This document shows positions 10,950-23,143 of a stretch of DNA of 64,000 nt, piece by piece. The stretch's first letter is position 1; the number at the start of each line of letters is the position of its first letter. The DNA comes from Ornithodoros turicata (lineage: Eukaryota; Arthropoda; Arachnida; Ixodida; Argasidae), in contig NC_088201.1 in NCBI RefSeq assembly GCF_037126465.1, positions 130,758,665 to 130,822,664 on the forward strand, in the 5' to 3' direction. A program made the position numbers and the translations under genes. The notes under the pieces were generated by a model. The model did not search any database, was not told the DNA's origin, and worked only from the letters and a program-made list of their open reading frames with translations.

Positions 10950-11083
10950 GCTGATTACATTACGTGAGTACATTTTATTTCCCTCCTCCTCGCTATCTTG
11001 AGTGCTGGCATATAGGTTCACGTTGGCAGGGTGGTAACAGGTTCCTTCTTTCCATACAATATATGAGTAGCGCCGAATAGATG
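10950..11083 (-). CDS. Possible terminal exon downstream of the THAP relic
   Basis: On the minus strand a strong acceptor (tttttttcttgtttcag) precedes the segment, and an AATAAA lies at 10974-10979. Joined in phase 2 to the donor at 11678, it gives about 30 residues and a stop just before the polyadenylation signal. No motif is recognisable and the frame choice rests on phase alone. Confidence 0.3.
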
Positions 11084-11677
11084 CTGAAACAAGAAAAAAA
11101 TTAAGACGAAGAAAAAAAAAAAAACTTACTATCATGCACATATCAATGCCCAATACCACCATATTCTTGAACCTTTGGAGTGTCCTCTGTGCACTGGAAC
11201 TGGAATTATACTAAAAGTCACAGGTGTGCATGTAGTTCATTAGACACCATTCGTAGCCAGTTACTAAAATTACATTTTAAAGAAGTTCATTAGAATCACC
11301 AACGTAATTCAGAAAAGTGTTTGCAGTTGGACCAAAAACAATGTGCGTATTGGAGGGTTCATAACACAGTGTTTGTCTCTGCATAAAACGTGGTGGCCCT
11401 GGAAAGGGCCTTTTTTTACTTGGGTTTCACTGGCTCGCTAAGTGTGGAACGCAGGTAGAGGCCTCACCTCTAGAACCTAAACATAAAAATTCACTATGTA
11501 ACAATATCAAGCCTTCACAGTACGTAAGCAATATAGTATATCACTCGTGGAGGCTGATACGCTGCATGAGCTGCCGGTTTCACAACATGAACATTCACTC
11601 TGACTCAGAATTAAATTAGTTCACTGCACAACACAGATATTAAACTTTCCTAATAAATAGAAACTTGTCATACTCAC

Positions 11678-11937
11678 CACCTGAAGCAGATTTCTGCTAC
11701 CATTGCCATCAAGCTGCTTCTCTCCACCTGTTGTAGAAATTGAGCACTTTGTTGGACAATGTGATGCATAAAAGTGTAATGCTGAATGGGGCTATTCTGT
11801 TGGAAGGCTGCCTCCTTGGCTTGCTCACAAAAATGATGGTCAGTACATGCTGGGTTACATGAGCAAAGAAAGATGGGCTTACTTTTTCTCAGCCTCACTT
11901 TTTCTGTGAGAACATAGCAGTGACTTTTAAATCGCAA
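11678..11937 (-). CDS. Possible middle exon downstream of the THAP relic
   Basis: Open over 87 codons with a consensus donor at its end (gtgagtatg). It contains CSCNPACTDHHFCEQ, a Cys/His cluster that could bind zinc, and then a Gln-rich amphipathic helix (FMHHIVQQSAQFLQQVERS). Its acceptor is unclear: several AG sites give different phases, and none joins cleanly to the exon at 12292. Its position suggests it is the body of the THAP-containing gene. Confidence 0.3.
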
Positions 11938-12291
11938 ACCGGAAAAATTAGAGCGATGCCGTCAAAAACTTGATATGCTAGTGTGGCCTAAAGGGGTTTG
12001 GTACATGATTGCCGGCCGTGGTTTATACATATTCAGACGTATGTTCGCGGAAAAGAATGTTTGAAATCCGCGGAAAGAGCGTGAAAGAGCGTACCGCAGT
12101 ACATACTTTTTGTTATATTGTTCGGAGTGAGATACTCTCCGTTCTATTGTACGTACTTAAATTCCGAGTGTATATTTACATTGAGTCATCTAGATCTCGC
12201 GCGTCTATCTGGAGGCCCTTCGTGGCATGTGATATCAATACACCACACTTTTGTGGGGCTTCATTCGAGATGTACTGGAAAAAATGCTTAC

Positions 12292-12650
12292 CTGGTCATC
12301 CGGTACGTCGGTGGTGTCCATTTGCTCATGGAACAATGTGAGCACAGCATAGGACTTTGGCCTGTTGCATTTTGCTGACATTCCCATACGGGATCGCAAT
12401 AGGTCCGCCTCCATGTACGCTTCTTCAGCAAAATGCGAGGAAACGTGCAATTCTTCTCCCACGACAAGAAGCCTGCCGGCGATTGCAGCTTCCAACTTTC
12501 GTTTTGCGTCCCTGTCCTTGGGCTCGTGAAATGTCATTTTTGGATTCGCCCCGTACAACTTTTCGCCTCAGGAACACAACGACGCGTTCCCGAACTCTAC
12601 GATACGTTGCAATTTCACCACTTAGCGAAATTCACAGCAATTTCGAATAA
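12292..12650 (-). pseudogene. THAP zinc-finger exon, degenerate
   Basis: THAP domains are C2CH zinc-binding DNA-binding modules found in cellular factors and P-element-type transposases. The order of features fits: RRCVPEAKSCTG (first Cys cluster, one frame), then after a one-base frame change MTFHEPKDRDAKRKLEAAI (the SFHxFPxD...W block), then SSHFAEEAYMEADL and AVLTLF. Defects are the frameshift between the first two blocks, loss of the Cys in the CxxH pair (VSSHF), Trp to Leu, and AVPTLF to AVLTLF. A good donor (gtaagc) ends the exon at 12292. The zinc site is predicted broken. Confidence 0.6.
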
Positions 12651-12699
12651 ATAGGTTGTTTCATCACGTAGCCATGCACGCCGCCATCTCCAAAGCAGA

Positions 12700-13920
12700 C
12701 GATGTCTCCGAGAAAAAATGTGGGAACGGCACCGGGGGCGCGCCGCCTTCGCATTGGGCCTGTTGGCTCCTGCGTCAGAATGATGTCATCGGAGGTTTCG
12801 CTGATCGAAAAAGCTCGTTTATTTAAGACGCAAACATGTCTCAGCAGTGAAAATCGCTGAAGTCGATTGTCAAATTATGCCAAGCATTCTGGTAACCATT
12901 TCCTACTTATGTCACCGGATGCCATGGTCCCTTTACGCTCTTGGTTAAAACATGCTATTAGGAAAGTTGATCTCCCTTTCAAACAGGTGAATCAAGGAGT
13001 CATATGCATTCCTTTCCCGTTGTTCTCATACGATATACCTCTAGTAGTTCTCTGGTTGATAAATTTTTGATCCGGTATAATATGTTCACTTCGCTAGTGC
13101 ATGGCTGACACTTGCATGTTGAACAATGAACGGTTAGAGAATAAGTGGTGTTGATTTTTTTTTTTTTTTAGAGAGAGAGGTGGTTTTCTGACGCGCACGT
13201 TCAGGCAGTGGCTCCTCTATGCAATATACACATTATGTGTGCTGTCTTGATAGAACACACCCGCGAGGTGAATACAGTATGCGTCACTTGCGAGTTTTTC
13301 CTTTGAATGTTTATTTGGTAGGTCGTATGAAGCATAGCAACAGACGACGCTATGGACCGTACATGCTTGTAAGTGTATATCCCTGTCAGTACACCTCATT
13401 ACTTTTAATGACACATTGGTATTTCCTGTCGTTTTATGTGCGGCATTTGTGCGTCATGGCGTGTGGCCGCTATGGGTGCGCCGAGGGCGGTTACAAGGGA
13501 CAACAACAAACAGCTATAACGTTCAAACGTTCAGAAGTAGGAAATGAAAAAGCCTACGCCTTCTTTTATAACGACACAATGTGAGTAAAGCAAGTGGACA
13601 CACTAAAAAGAGTAAAAAATTTGGCTGTATGGTGTGACATTAATATTGGTAAAACATAAAAGAGCACATCAGTAAGGATAAAGAAAAACGAACACATGAA
13701 AGGAATTAGTTACTCAACGAGACGTGGAAAGAAGAGGAGAGGGGAGAGCAGGTATAGGCATCGGAGGTCGGATAATGTAGTCTTTGGTTTGTGTTGTGTT
13801 TTGCGTTGTCTATTAGGTGTCGCCCTGTAACGTTTTTTTAAATCAATTTTAAGAAAGTGGGCTCGTGCAACCTTGTCTTGTGTTCCGCCGCGTAGTGCCT
13901 TTTTTGCGAACAAGTTTAAT
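12700..13920. other. Intron sequence, nothing recognised
   Basis: Contains a short GC-rich, CpG-bearing segment (12660-12830) just upstream of the THAP relic, which could be its old promoter, and a T-run at 13155-13169. No further gene. Confidence 0.35.
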
Positions 13921-13948
13921 TATGGGTTCCCTCATCGATTTTTTGCAG

Positions 13949-14055
13949 AGCCTGACTACTGAGTACAACGCTGGGTACTACACGCTATTCAAGTTCAAGT
14001 TCAGTAACATCGCCGCGAGTCCGAAAATTCAAAAGTTCGTGTGGATGGCCAGTAG
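13949..14055 (+). CDS. GH18-like gene, exon spanning beta-5/beta-6
   Basis: Acceptor gattttttgcag and strong donor gtgagtg. Starts in phase 0, matching the end of 6468-6697, and ends in phase 2. It encodes 35 residues running from a helix (SLTTEYNAG) through an aromatic strand to FVWMAS. In GH18 enzymes the corresponding strand carries MxYD, whose Tyr and Asp help the reaction. Here the position reads MASR, so those residues are also lost. The distance from the DG motif is close to that of family members. Confidence 0.6.
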
Positions 14056-14374
14056 GTGAGTGCGGCCCAGGCGGGCACATGGAATTACATTCCTTGACTA
14101 CAAATGGGAATCGTGATCACACTGAAGTTCCGGAATCCATGGTACACTACTAAAGTCAAAGAATAATTTCTAGAACAGTGAAAAACGACTAAATACCGTA
14201 TGCATTACGTGTGCGATGGAACTATAATAGGGCTGGACGCACCACCTTTTCAACTAAGGGAAGTTCCATTGGTCGTTTTTGATGTAGTGTGTCTGTATGG
14301 GTCCAGTACAAGACATTCACCACGGGGTGGAAGGACCACGGATGGAAGGAACAATCACATAGCGATAGGGATCT

Positions 14375-15000
14375 GTACATACTGGCTTTGCACAGCGGCC
14401 TCCAGAGTTCTTGCTAATACCCTGGAACATTGATGTCTTGCAGAGACACGCTGGTCGTGCGGACTCGAGAGTTTGTCACATGCGTACGCTGTGCGGATGA
14501 GAGCCAACAAGCTTGAAATGACCGTCCACAGCTGGGATTGTGACACGCTTCACTTGTAAACACATACTCCCGTGGAGCCATGGAGCGTTTGCTCGTCTCT
14601 CTTTTTTGTATCTGTACTTACTGGCTTTGCAGTGCGGCCTCCAGAGCTGTTGCCATTACCCTGGAACATTGATGTCTTGCAGAGACACGCTGTTCGTGCG
14701 GACTCGAGAGCGTGTCACATGCGTACGCTGTGCAGATCAGAGCCAACAAGCTTGAAATGGCCGTCCACAGCTGGGATTGTGGCACGCTTGGCGTGTAAAC
14801 ACATACTCACGTGCAGCCATGGAGCATTCGCTCATCTCTCTACTTGAATATGTACTTACTAGCTTTCCACTGTACCTCTAGAGGTGTTGCAAACATCCTG
14901 GAACATTGATGTCTTGCAGAGACACACTGTTCGTGCCCACCCTAGAGTGTGTCACATTCCTACGCTGTGCCGATGAGATTTAACAAGCTGGAAACGGCCA
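14375..15000. repeat. Tandem repeat, three units of about 239 bp
   Basis: Units begin at 14375, 14614 and 14852 with GTACaTACTgGCTTTgCA, and each continues with CCTGGAACATTGATGTCTTG. Units 1 and 2 are close to each other; unit 3 is diverged and shorter. No open frame persists through the array. Confidence 0.85.
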
Positions 15001-15106
15001 AGGACGTCCGCCGACCCAGAGATGATAGAAGTGAAAACAGCATGTCTATAGGCCTTATAGTTTTTATGAAAAATATGTATCTACTAAAAATTCGCCCTGT
15101 ATATAT

Positions 15107-15117
15107 ATATATATAGT
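15107..15117. repeat. TA microsatellite
   Basis: Short (TA)n run in intron sequence. Confidence 0.7.
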
Positions 15118-15354
15118 TGAAATAAATGGGAGACAGAAGACGAAAGTAGGGGAAGTAACAGAAAAAGGGGTTCATTAAAACTTAAAAATTATAAAAGTTA
15201 GGGATGATGTCTACGTTACGGCGGAAGCTCTGCCTTCTTCGGGACGAAAGAGCTAAATGTGTTCCTTCGCTAGGTGTCATTATCATTAGGTGTGATAGTG
15301 AGGCATTACCGAAGCTAGTAAAACTTTCAGTGGCAAAGGATCAGGAAGCTCTTA

Positions 15355-15390
15355 CACACGCACACACACACACACACCCACACACCCACA
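15355..15390. repeat. CA microsatellite
   Basis: Interrupted (CA)n run with a few CCCACA interruptions. Confidence 0.85.
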
Positions 15391-16336
15391 AAGGTAATTG
15401 GAGAACAATGAAATATCCCCAAAATACTCACTGTGCGACTATTTTCCGTATATGCCATAACATACAAACATTCATTTATATCCACTCTAGAATCCCCTAA
15501 TCGGCCCAAACCATGACCGAAGGTTTTTTTATCGTAGAGATAAAAACCATTCGAATAGGAAAAGAGCAATATTGGAATCTCAACGCACGCAGAAGTCACG
15601 ATTCTCCCCTGCACCCCCTGTTGGCACGTGCATCCGTCCCACCATGGGATCCCCGTCGTTCCGCAGTGCAGCATCAAGCAGGTCGGTGCAGATCGTTACT
15701 GAGAAACGACGATCAGTTTCATAACCCTTTCCCGCTCCCGCGCACACGACCACCACCTTCCACATACATACCTAACAGACGACGGAAATATGCCAGCCCT
15801 ATGAGGTGCAGCGCCGACGAAGTTGATACCAAAAAGACACCGGAGACCAAAACCAATATCTTGCTACGCCTTTTCGAGTGTAACGATATGAACAGTCGAT
15901 CGGCGCGTTGCGCAACAACCCGCAAACTGGGAGGGCAGCCGCATACCAGCCGCCAGGACACTCACGAATCCTCACCTTACGCACCTGGTATTTGCATTCA
16001 CGCTTTCAGTACACCCCTATCGCCACCGTGCCCCGCCCAGGCTTGCTCCGAGCAGTGGGCGGGTGCCCCACCAATCCCCGCCCACCATTGCGACATCACA
16101 AACGACGCAATACCTGTTTAATTTAGGAACGTCACTGTAAACGACCTGCACCCAAAAGATGACATCTGGCCAGGAGCTGGGACGCACGGTCGCCGAAGCC
16201 CTGATGCGTAGTCGCCGCCGAGACGCAAGCATGCGTAGCATACATTGTCATCAGCCTTATAACGGGTCCTTGGAGTTCAGATTCAAAGTCCATCATACAC
16301 AATGAAGTTGAACTCGAGTTCTGAACTTGAATTCCG

Positions 16337-16440
16337 GCCAATGATATAATGGGCTGTGATATCAAATGATGAGTAATGATGTTATGGGCCTGTGATGTCC
16401 AATGATGGGTAATGATGAGATAGTGAGGCGATTTTATGGG
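16337..16440. repeat. Short tandem array, about 36-bp unit
   Basis: Three diverging copies of AATGATrTwATGGGC...GATGrGT next to each other. Confidence 0.6.
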
Positions 16441-16647
16441 TTGTGGGCAAGGCCGGACATGATGTGATATTGACTGAATATTTCGAAAAATGCCGACCTA
16501 TGCTCGCGGAGGCGTCCTCGCCGCGCGTACAAGGCCACGGCGTGCGCGAGACGTTTTGACGCTAGGAAATGTCCCACTTGTTTCGGGCTTAACACATGTG
16601 CTCGATGCGCACCGGCATCACAGCTGCCGTCATTCTCATTGGTAATC

Positions 16648-17271
16648 TTAAAGGGACTATGAAACGATTTTTTTCTTCGTTTCGTTCGAAAGAAGACATT
16701 TTTCTGAGTCTAGAACCGAAATTTTACTTTCGTCGCGCGAGCGGATTTCTCGGGAGCGAATTTAAACGCAGCGGCGAAGGGAGGACAGCTAGCGCCGCGC
16801 CGTGACGAGCTGCCGAGCGGAGACACAACGGGTAACTTGACGCGACCACGGCCGGCTCAGCAACACGTCATCGTGACGTGTTGCCGAGCCGAGGAATCCC
16901 GCCAGGAGCATGCGCCGTAGGATCCCGCGTATGCGTTCATCGGGAGTGGTAATCTCCATGACAGCAGCTTTCGCGTGATCGGCAGATTTCGGCAGTGGCG
17001 GCAGCCACAGCGTGAGCTCGCGGCATTACTTGCCATTGTGCAACACCGGTGACGTAACGGGGAACCGAGGAGCGGTCCGTACAGTTACACCATCGGCAGG
17101 GAAATATGCGCGGGAGAGGAGGAACGCGGAAGAGACATTTCCAGCGCGCGCTCCTCGCATAGTGGAGCGATTTCGTCCGGAAAAATTTGTGGCATATTAG
17201 TTTCTCTGCGGGAAGAACAGTTTCCATCGAAAAAAAGTATGGGGGTTCGGGAAATTTCATAGTCCCTTTAA
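16648..17271. mobile_element. TTAA-flanked foldback element (piggyBac-type MITE)
   Basis: TTAA at both ends is followed by the inverted pair AGGGACTATGAAA/TTTCATAGTCCCT. A TTAA target and the lack of coding capacity are the pattern of non-autonomous piggyBac-type elements. The interior is GC-rich and includes a 23-bp palindrome at 16861-16883. Confidence 0.75.
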
Positions 17272-17981
17272 GTACTTGACCTCTCTCGCGCTTCCTCATA
17301 AAGTGGAGGCGCCGGGCGTGACATTAGAGCCGCATGAGGTTCGGCGTGGCGCTTTTCTACGCGGCCTTTACCCCTCCTCTTGTAAAACTTGGAACGCAGG
17401 TTCACATAGATTCAAATAAGTGTGTTTTACATTTATCCGGCATAACTTGAAAACGCAAACCCTTCAATTAAGTAAGCTAAGATTTTATGCCATGTGAAAA
17501 AGTTATCTTGACAAATACAAATACCTCCCCACCCATCATTCTGAAATCAAGTTGTTGTTGTTTGAGCTCGCTGAACGCATTTACAAGTAGCCGAGAACCT
17601 TGGTTTTGGTATGGCAGTGTAATCAACTCTATCTGGCAACATACGAACTTATCATCGCACGTTAAACAGAAAACTTCACTGGATGACCCGCTCAGAACTA
17701 AACGCCTTTCGCAATGATATTGCTCACTTTTCCGATTCGTTTCACAGTTTAGCTATTTGCGAATAGAAATTCGGTACGCTGCAAGTTGCGGTTAGCGAGA
17801 GCATGCCAGCATCACGCGCCGCGAGCTACTGTTGCGGGTGGTACATCTGAGGATGAGGGTACGAATTTACTTTCCCTTCGCTCCATTCTACTAACATTCT
17901 ACTCTTTGGAGTCTGCTTATAAAGCATGCGACAAGTATATCGTCGGTGACATGAGAAAGTGACTTCACATTCTTTCTGCAG

Positions 17982-18084
17982 GATGAATGGAGTGTTTTTG
18001 GTCATTGAAACGCTAAGCAAGATCATGCCTAACCCGCTGCTCCCAAATGCGTTCTGCGAAACTCGTGAAAAAAACTATTCCATC
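17982..18084 (+). CDS. GH18-like gene, exon after the MxYD position
   Basis: Pyrimidine-rich acceptor cacattctttctgcag and donor gtaagtgc. 103 bases: one base completes the Arg codon left by 14055, then 34 open codons, ending in phase 0. The peptide starts MNGVFLVIE and includes a proline-rich KIMPNPLLPN and one Cys. It supplies the loop that separates beta-6 from beta-7 in the barrel. The exon is supported by splice sites, phase and length rather than by a distinctive motif. Confidence 0.5.
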
Positions 18085-18823
18085 GTAAGTGCATATGCTT
18101 CAATTTGTTAAGGACGATACCACACTTTAGGTGAAGTACATGCAGTCTAGGTACACAAGCATACTATGGCTACGTTTGTCCGTATGTATTGTGGCACCAT
18201 CACGCCCAATGTAATATATTATTACTGTGTGTGCCAATGTCAATAATATATCTCGTAAATCAAAGCTCAAATCGGGCGTCGCAGATGTTTCGACAAAGTG
18301 TGTTTCTGTTCACCTAGCCCTGTAGTGCACCAGCATTGTTCGAAATATCGGAAACTCGGATCTTAGACTTCGGCATCGACTGACCTCCACTGAAGCGCTC
18401 GACTCCCCAATTATCGAACGTCCCTACTAAATTTTAGGTATTTAGCACAAATCAGATTTAGTTTCACGCGTTACATTCAGTATATTTAAGAAGTTAAGAA
18501 AGCTAGTCCACATGAACTGTTGTGTCAACAGTATAAATATATCACATCTTAATTACAGATTCGGTGCCCTCCGTGTCCTGTTTAGGTCCCCGCAGTTTCT
18601 CGGTTCTTCTCTCGCTTCATGAACAAGGTTAGGGTTAAGAAGAGGAACAACGGTGTCGTTTACTTATTAACCGAATTACGTAAGAGGAGTCCCGGAAAAG
18701 GGCTCCTATAGTAGCACACCGACGCTGACGTCCTCAGTGCAGCGCGTACATGAGCGAAGAGTTTTCAACTCAGCAGTCTAACGATAGAGGACGTGTTCAC
18801 GTACGTACACTCTCAGGGCCAAT

Positions 18824-19150
18824 TCTCACTTGGCGACGCTCGACGCGACGCCGTGAGCGGGCGGCGGAAGTAGAGGTGTATTTCCGCCACCCCATCAGAA
18901 CGCACAATTTTCATGTTCCCGCCACAGTGGCATTATGTCGTCCAAACCGGACGCAAAATCTATAGGTGTGACCACTCGGTATCATCTTATTGGTAGCCAG
19001 TATATGGTTCTCGATAGCTCTCGCCGTCGCCGTGAAAGAAGTTCGGCATGGCAATTTTTTGGCACCACGTCTCTCCTCTCCTAACGCCGGAAATGCACGT
19101 CTATTTCCGCCGCCCGCTCACGACGTCGCCTCGGGAGTCGCCAAGTGAGA
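18824..19150. mobile_element. GC-rich foldback element
   Basis: Inverted ends TCTCACTTGGCGAC (18824-18837) and GTCGCCAAGTGAGA (19137-19150). Inner arms contain GAGCGGGCGGCGGAA and its complement. No ORF. Confidence 0.75.
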
Positions 19151-19380
19151 GCTTCCTTTTGGTTAGTATTTCGCCCCGAACCGCATAGCATTATTTGGAG
19201 TGTTATCGCGCTGCATTCTGATTTGTTGAAGTCGATTTGTTGTTCCATGTTGTTCTATGTGTATGCTATTCTTGGAAAGCCAAAAAAAAAAAAAGCTTTC
19301 TCCTCGAGTCGAGTTCGAAGGAGTAACGGCGTTATTGTGCTCGAGTGAAGCCCATGAGCGTGCTACGTCGCAGCTTCCTG

Positions 19381-19480
19381 CACTCTTAGAAATGATTTTA
19401 ATCGCATAGCACATTGCTAACCAACCGTCATAACGAATGACATCGTTCTCTGCCCTGATTTGCTGAATGCAGGAGGCATA
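19381..19480. mobile_element. Relic arm of the CACTCTTAGAAATGA foldback family
   Basis: One arm matching the complete copy at 55732: CACTCTTAGAAATGA, then CGCATAGCACATTGCTAACC and GTTCTCTGCCCTGATTTGCTG. No matching second arm nearby. Confidence 0.6.
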
Positions 19481-19959
19481 CGCCTCTCTTCTGACACTTA
19501 TGCAGTTGGCTACTAACCTGCTCTGCGATGGAGTTCTCCTTTAAAACTGTAGACTGCAGAAACCATCCCTCCAGAATTGTAAAATAGATTGCAAAGAGAA
19601 AGGTATCCCCTCCTCCGGATTCAGTAGGCTGCACCAGAAATTCGAAAAGACTAAAGGTTTTTTATGCCGTTGTCACTGTGCTTCGTCGTAAGCATACATC
19701 CAAATCTGGGTTTCCTTTAACCAGTGTCGTGCGCGGCATTCAAACCCTAAACCAACATCGCGACGCGCTGATATATTGAACAGAAGGTTGCTTCTCTACT
19801 TTGACATGTCCAGCCGATAACAAACACCCACCGTGTATAACGCCCTCCACCACTCAGTCAGTCGTTCAGTGCTTATGCTCACAGAACACGAAAGCATGCC
19901 GTTGAAACGAGTGGCACGTACGATGATATAAGTAACGGCACAGTAGTCGACGTGCGATT

Positions 19960-20499
19960 TATAGGGTTGGTCTAGCAAACGTTACACATTTCGGTCGCAT
20001 CGTAAAAATAGAAGATGGGCTTTAGCCTACCCCAAACTTTGAAGACCGCTAGCCATTTGTCTCAATTGTCTGCATTTTCAATGGCCTATCTCACGGAAGC
20101 ACCGCCGTTTTTCCTTGCGTCTGCTTCACATTCACATGACGTCACACAGGCGGCGCTGCCTACAACGATGAGACATGCCCATTCTGACCATGATTGTGGC
20201 GTTATGCACTCATCCTGTTCTTCTATACGGTGGTGCCACCTGTGTGCGGTGCAATAAAACTGAGGCGCACATGGGAGAAAATGGTGGCTTTTTAATGAGA
20301 TAGGCCATAGAAAATGCACAGAGTGAGATTTTTCTTGATTTTCAATTTTTCTTCTACAGGACTAAAGCGCTCACAAAAAATTCCAACAAAACTTGAGGCA
20401 AATGGCTACCAGTCGGCAAAGTTTCGGGTTGGCTAAACCCCGTCTTTTATTTTTACGATCCACTCCAAATGTGTAACGTTTGCTACACTAACCCTGTAG
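19960..20499. mobile_element. Foldback element, TAtAGGGTTgGTcTAGCAAACG ends
   Basis: Arms of about 110 bp: GTCTAGCAAACGTTACACAT at the left and its near complement at 20475-20499, with TA at both outer ends. A second inverted pair lies inside (GCATTTTCAATGGCCTATCTC with its partner at 20295-20320). No ORF. Confidence 0.8.
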
Positions 20500-20572
20500 T
20501 TGCGAACAACTGTCGTTCCCGTGATGGTACGGTCGCGTCCGGAAGTTCATGTACGAAACCGTTACACCATAT

Positions 20573-20860
20573 GCTCGGCATCGGCTGCAATCTACCAGGC
20601 CATCTGATTCGTCCAAAAATTGCTTATATATTACATAAACGAATTTGAAAGATCAGCGCTGGTTATGCGGCCGCGGAAGCTCCGGTTGCTTGGCGTCATT
20701 CCCGAAGCTTTTGAGTGCGGCGCTCGCTGTAGGAAAAACACCATGCACCGCCATGCACCTTTGCATACTTTGATGCACCGTAACTCTGAGACACCCGCAC
20801 GGTCTCGGTATTTTTTTTTCTTCCCTCAGGGTCGCGCCCTCCTGGGGAGTGACGTTTACT
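20573..20860. repeat. Dispersed repeat, copy 1
   Basis: Shares GGCATCGGCTG..CAATCTACC, AACGAATTTGAAAGATCAGC and a GC-rich tail with 25545-25810. Unclassified. Confidence 0.5.
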
Positions 20861-21162
20861 TTAACATTTACATTAACATTCAATTTGAAGATGACGAGTA
20901 TGGTAAATTCAGGAAAAGTGAGGCGCTCTCTTTCGCAGAGGCGTAGTCTTTCGTTGAATATGGCCTGATCTCGCTGTAAAGCATGCGTCACTCTGCACAT
21001 CCTGAAATATTTAAGAAAACCATAAATAAAAGAAATCAGAATAAGATGCGGCACTGTTACAACAAAAATCGCTATCAGAACAAGGAGCATCTGCGAACGT
21101 CAGTGCCATTCTATCTAGAGGTGCTAAATTTGCACGTATAACTGAATACGGAGCCTCCGAAG

Positions 21163-21360
21163 TCGGTTGTAGTGACTGAATTGTCCATTAAAAAGATTCG
21201 GACGCTGGAAGACATTGTGGCCACAAAGAAAGCATCGGGAATGGGACTCGTCGGCATCGGCCTCCGTCTTTTCCTGTTTGAATGTGATGGCGACATCTAC
21301 GAGAAGACGACTATCAAAGAATGCAAGCCAACGCCATATGACTGGAACGCCACAAGGAAA
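21163..21360 (+). CDS. GH18-like gene, exon spanning beta-7
   Basis: Donor gtgagtag is strong. The acceptor (cctccgaag) is weak, and gag two codons earlier or tag at 21172 are alternatives. From 21163 the exon is 66 codons, phase 0 at both ends. The peptide has an amphipathic helix (TELSIKKIRTLEDIV) followed by GMGLVGIGLRLFLFE, which matches the family's beta-7 block (KLVLGIPxYGR). The Tyr of YGR is Leu. Two Cys (FECDGD, KECKP) could form disulfides, fitting a secreted protein. Confidence 0.62.
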
Positions 21361-22370
21361 GTGAGTAGTAGGTGCTTCTACTTAGTCAAGTAGATAATTT
21401 GATATTTGTTCACAACGTCTCCGATGAGCTCTGATGATGATGGGTGCTTGCTTCCGAACAACATGGTACAATGCCAGCAAGAAGGGCTCCCGGCTATACT
21501 AAATAGACAACCAACTTGTTACCCGTGAACATATAGACGGTATCCCTATAGCGGTATCGGTCATTTTGCCCTTTCCTAGCTCCATCTATCGATCGGTGGG
21601 CTGCCACCCGCTGCTTCTCACGGAGCGCGCTATGCGTTGCGGGGAATTTTGAATGCGTACTCCGCTCTACACTTCACTCGGTTGAAAGCAGCCCAGTAAC
21701 AGAAAACACATCTGTTGCCGAGGGTGCTGAAACGCGGCTCCAGGGTAGGCCAGAAAGGGCCATAGAGGACGAGACGCTCACGGTGGGCTTCGTCACGGGA
21801 AAATCTGTTTTTTGTCCGCGTAGTGTTCAATAGAGCGTCTTTTATGAGATATTTCAGTAAGCGTTTCCAAGTATAACGTCATACGGTGCGCCACCGCAAT
21901 GCATCTTGCAAAATTGCTCCCCGAAGGTCGTTTCGGTCTTCCCAACAGGGAAAGGTAACGGAATCTTTTTCGTTACCGTTACTCCCTCCGTTACTGGCCA
22001 ACATTTGTTTGTGCCAGTTTATGAAATAACAATAGTTGTTTTCGTTTTCTTTCCGTTTTCATTTCGGCTTTCGGCTTCGCCCGTTTCTTTCTTTTCTTGG
22101 AAAGCTTCATTTGAGAACGTAGCAATACGTAATACCTATACCCTATCACTCTAAGGGAAAAAATAGAAAAGAAAATGAACTAAACAGGAAGCAATTGCAC
22201 TTCTAGTCCCCTAGACGGTAATTACTCCCCATTCCAGTCTCATAACCGGAATGCTCTCCGGAGACTTACTCTCGTGGACTGGTAGCAGTCATGAACTTCG
22301 CAAATGGCCTCATGAGTGCAACATTCAACGTCAGCGTGTGCTTTTTGTGAAAGTGATGGAATAAGACAAC

Positions 22371-23143
22371 ACAGGGTGTTTCACTTAAGAGTGAGCTCTA
22401 ATTATTAAAAAAATGTACTAGAGATAAAAATTAGAAACCTTCTGCGTCATACTTGTGAAGTTTTTTGTCTCCCAAACAGGTCGTTTCCATCAGTGTAGCT
22501 GATGCGTCCTTGCATCTTTCATGCATCATTCCATAAAAATTCGACACCCGAAAACTTGCCATCTCCGCAAGCCCGCTTTCGAATTTCATCAGTGGCGGCG
22601 CTATCGGGAAGGCCCGAAGACACTCCCACTGCGCATGAAAACAGCATGAGAAAAACAAAGAAAAAAAAAAACAGGGAAGGCGGGTACCGGGCCAATCACG
22701 CATTTTGTCTTCACAAGCGTATCTGTTCGCAGCCATCTGTTACCGATAATCACCGACATCGGATGTTCTCTGCTCTTTCCTGTGTTGTCCTTTCCTCCTC
22801 CTCATACTTTAGGCGGGGCAACTTGAACGAGCACTCCTTGATGACCGACGGTTTTTCGGGCAGTTGTTACGTGTTTTCGGGTGTGAAATTTTTGCGGAAA
22901 GATCGTGAAAGATCCTGTAATTGTGACTGAAATGGGGTGCTGTGGTCATGGACTTTCTAATTAGCGCAAAAAAAGTTACCTTTCCTTTGGAATTGTTTGA
23001 GTTCAATTAAGCTAATTAGACAAATTAATGAGGTACACTGATGGAAACCACCTGTTTGGGCGACAGAACGTTTCTAATTTTCATCTCGAAGTACATTTTT
23101 TTTTTAATAATTAGGGGTCATTCTTAAGTGAAACACCTTGTAT
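22371..23143. mobile_element. Foldback element, ACAGGGTGTTTCACTTAAG ends
   Basis: Arms of about 130 bp. Left begins ACAGGGTGTTTCACTTAAGA. Right ends with its complement (TCTTAAGTGAAACACCTTGT), then TA. Both arms continue with TAATTATTAAAAAAATGTAC. The interior has no convincing ORF. Confidence 0.85.

Noticed and set aside
15513..16121. 202-codon plus-strand open frame
   Set aside because: Low-complexity Pro/Ser/Arg composition, no domain, competing open frames on the other strand, no splice or promoter support; treated as chance.
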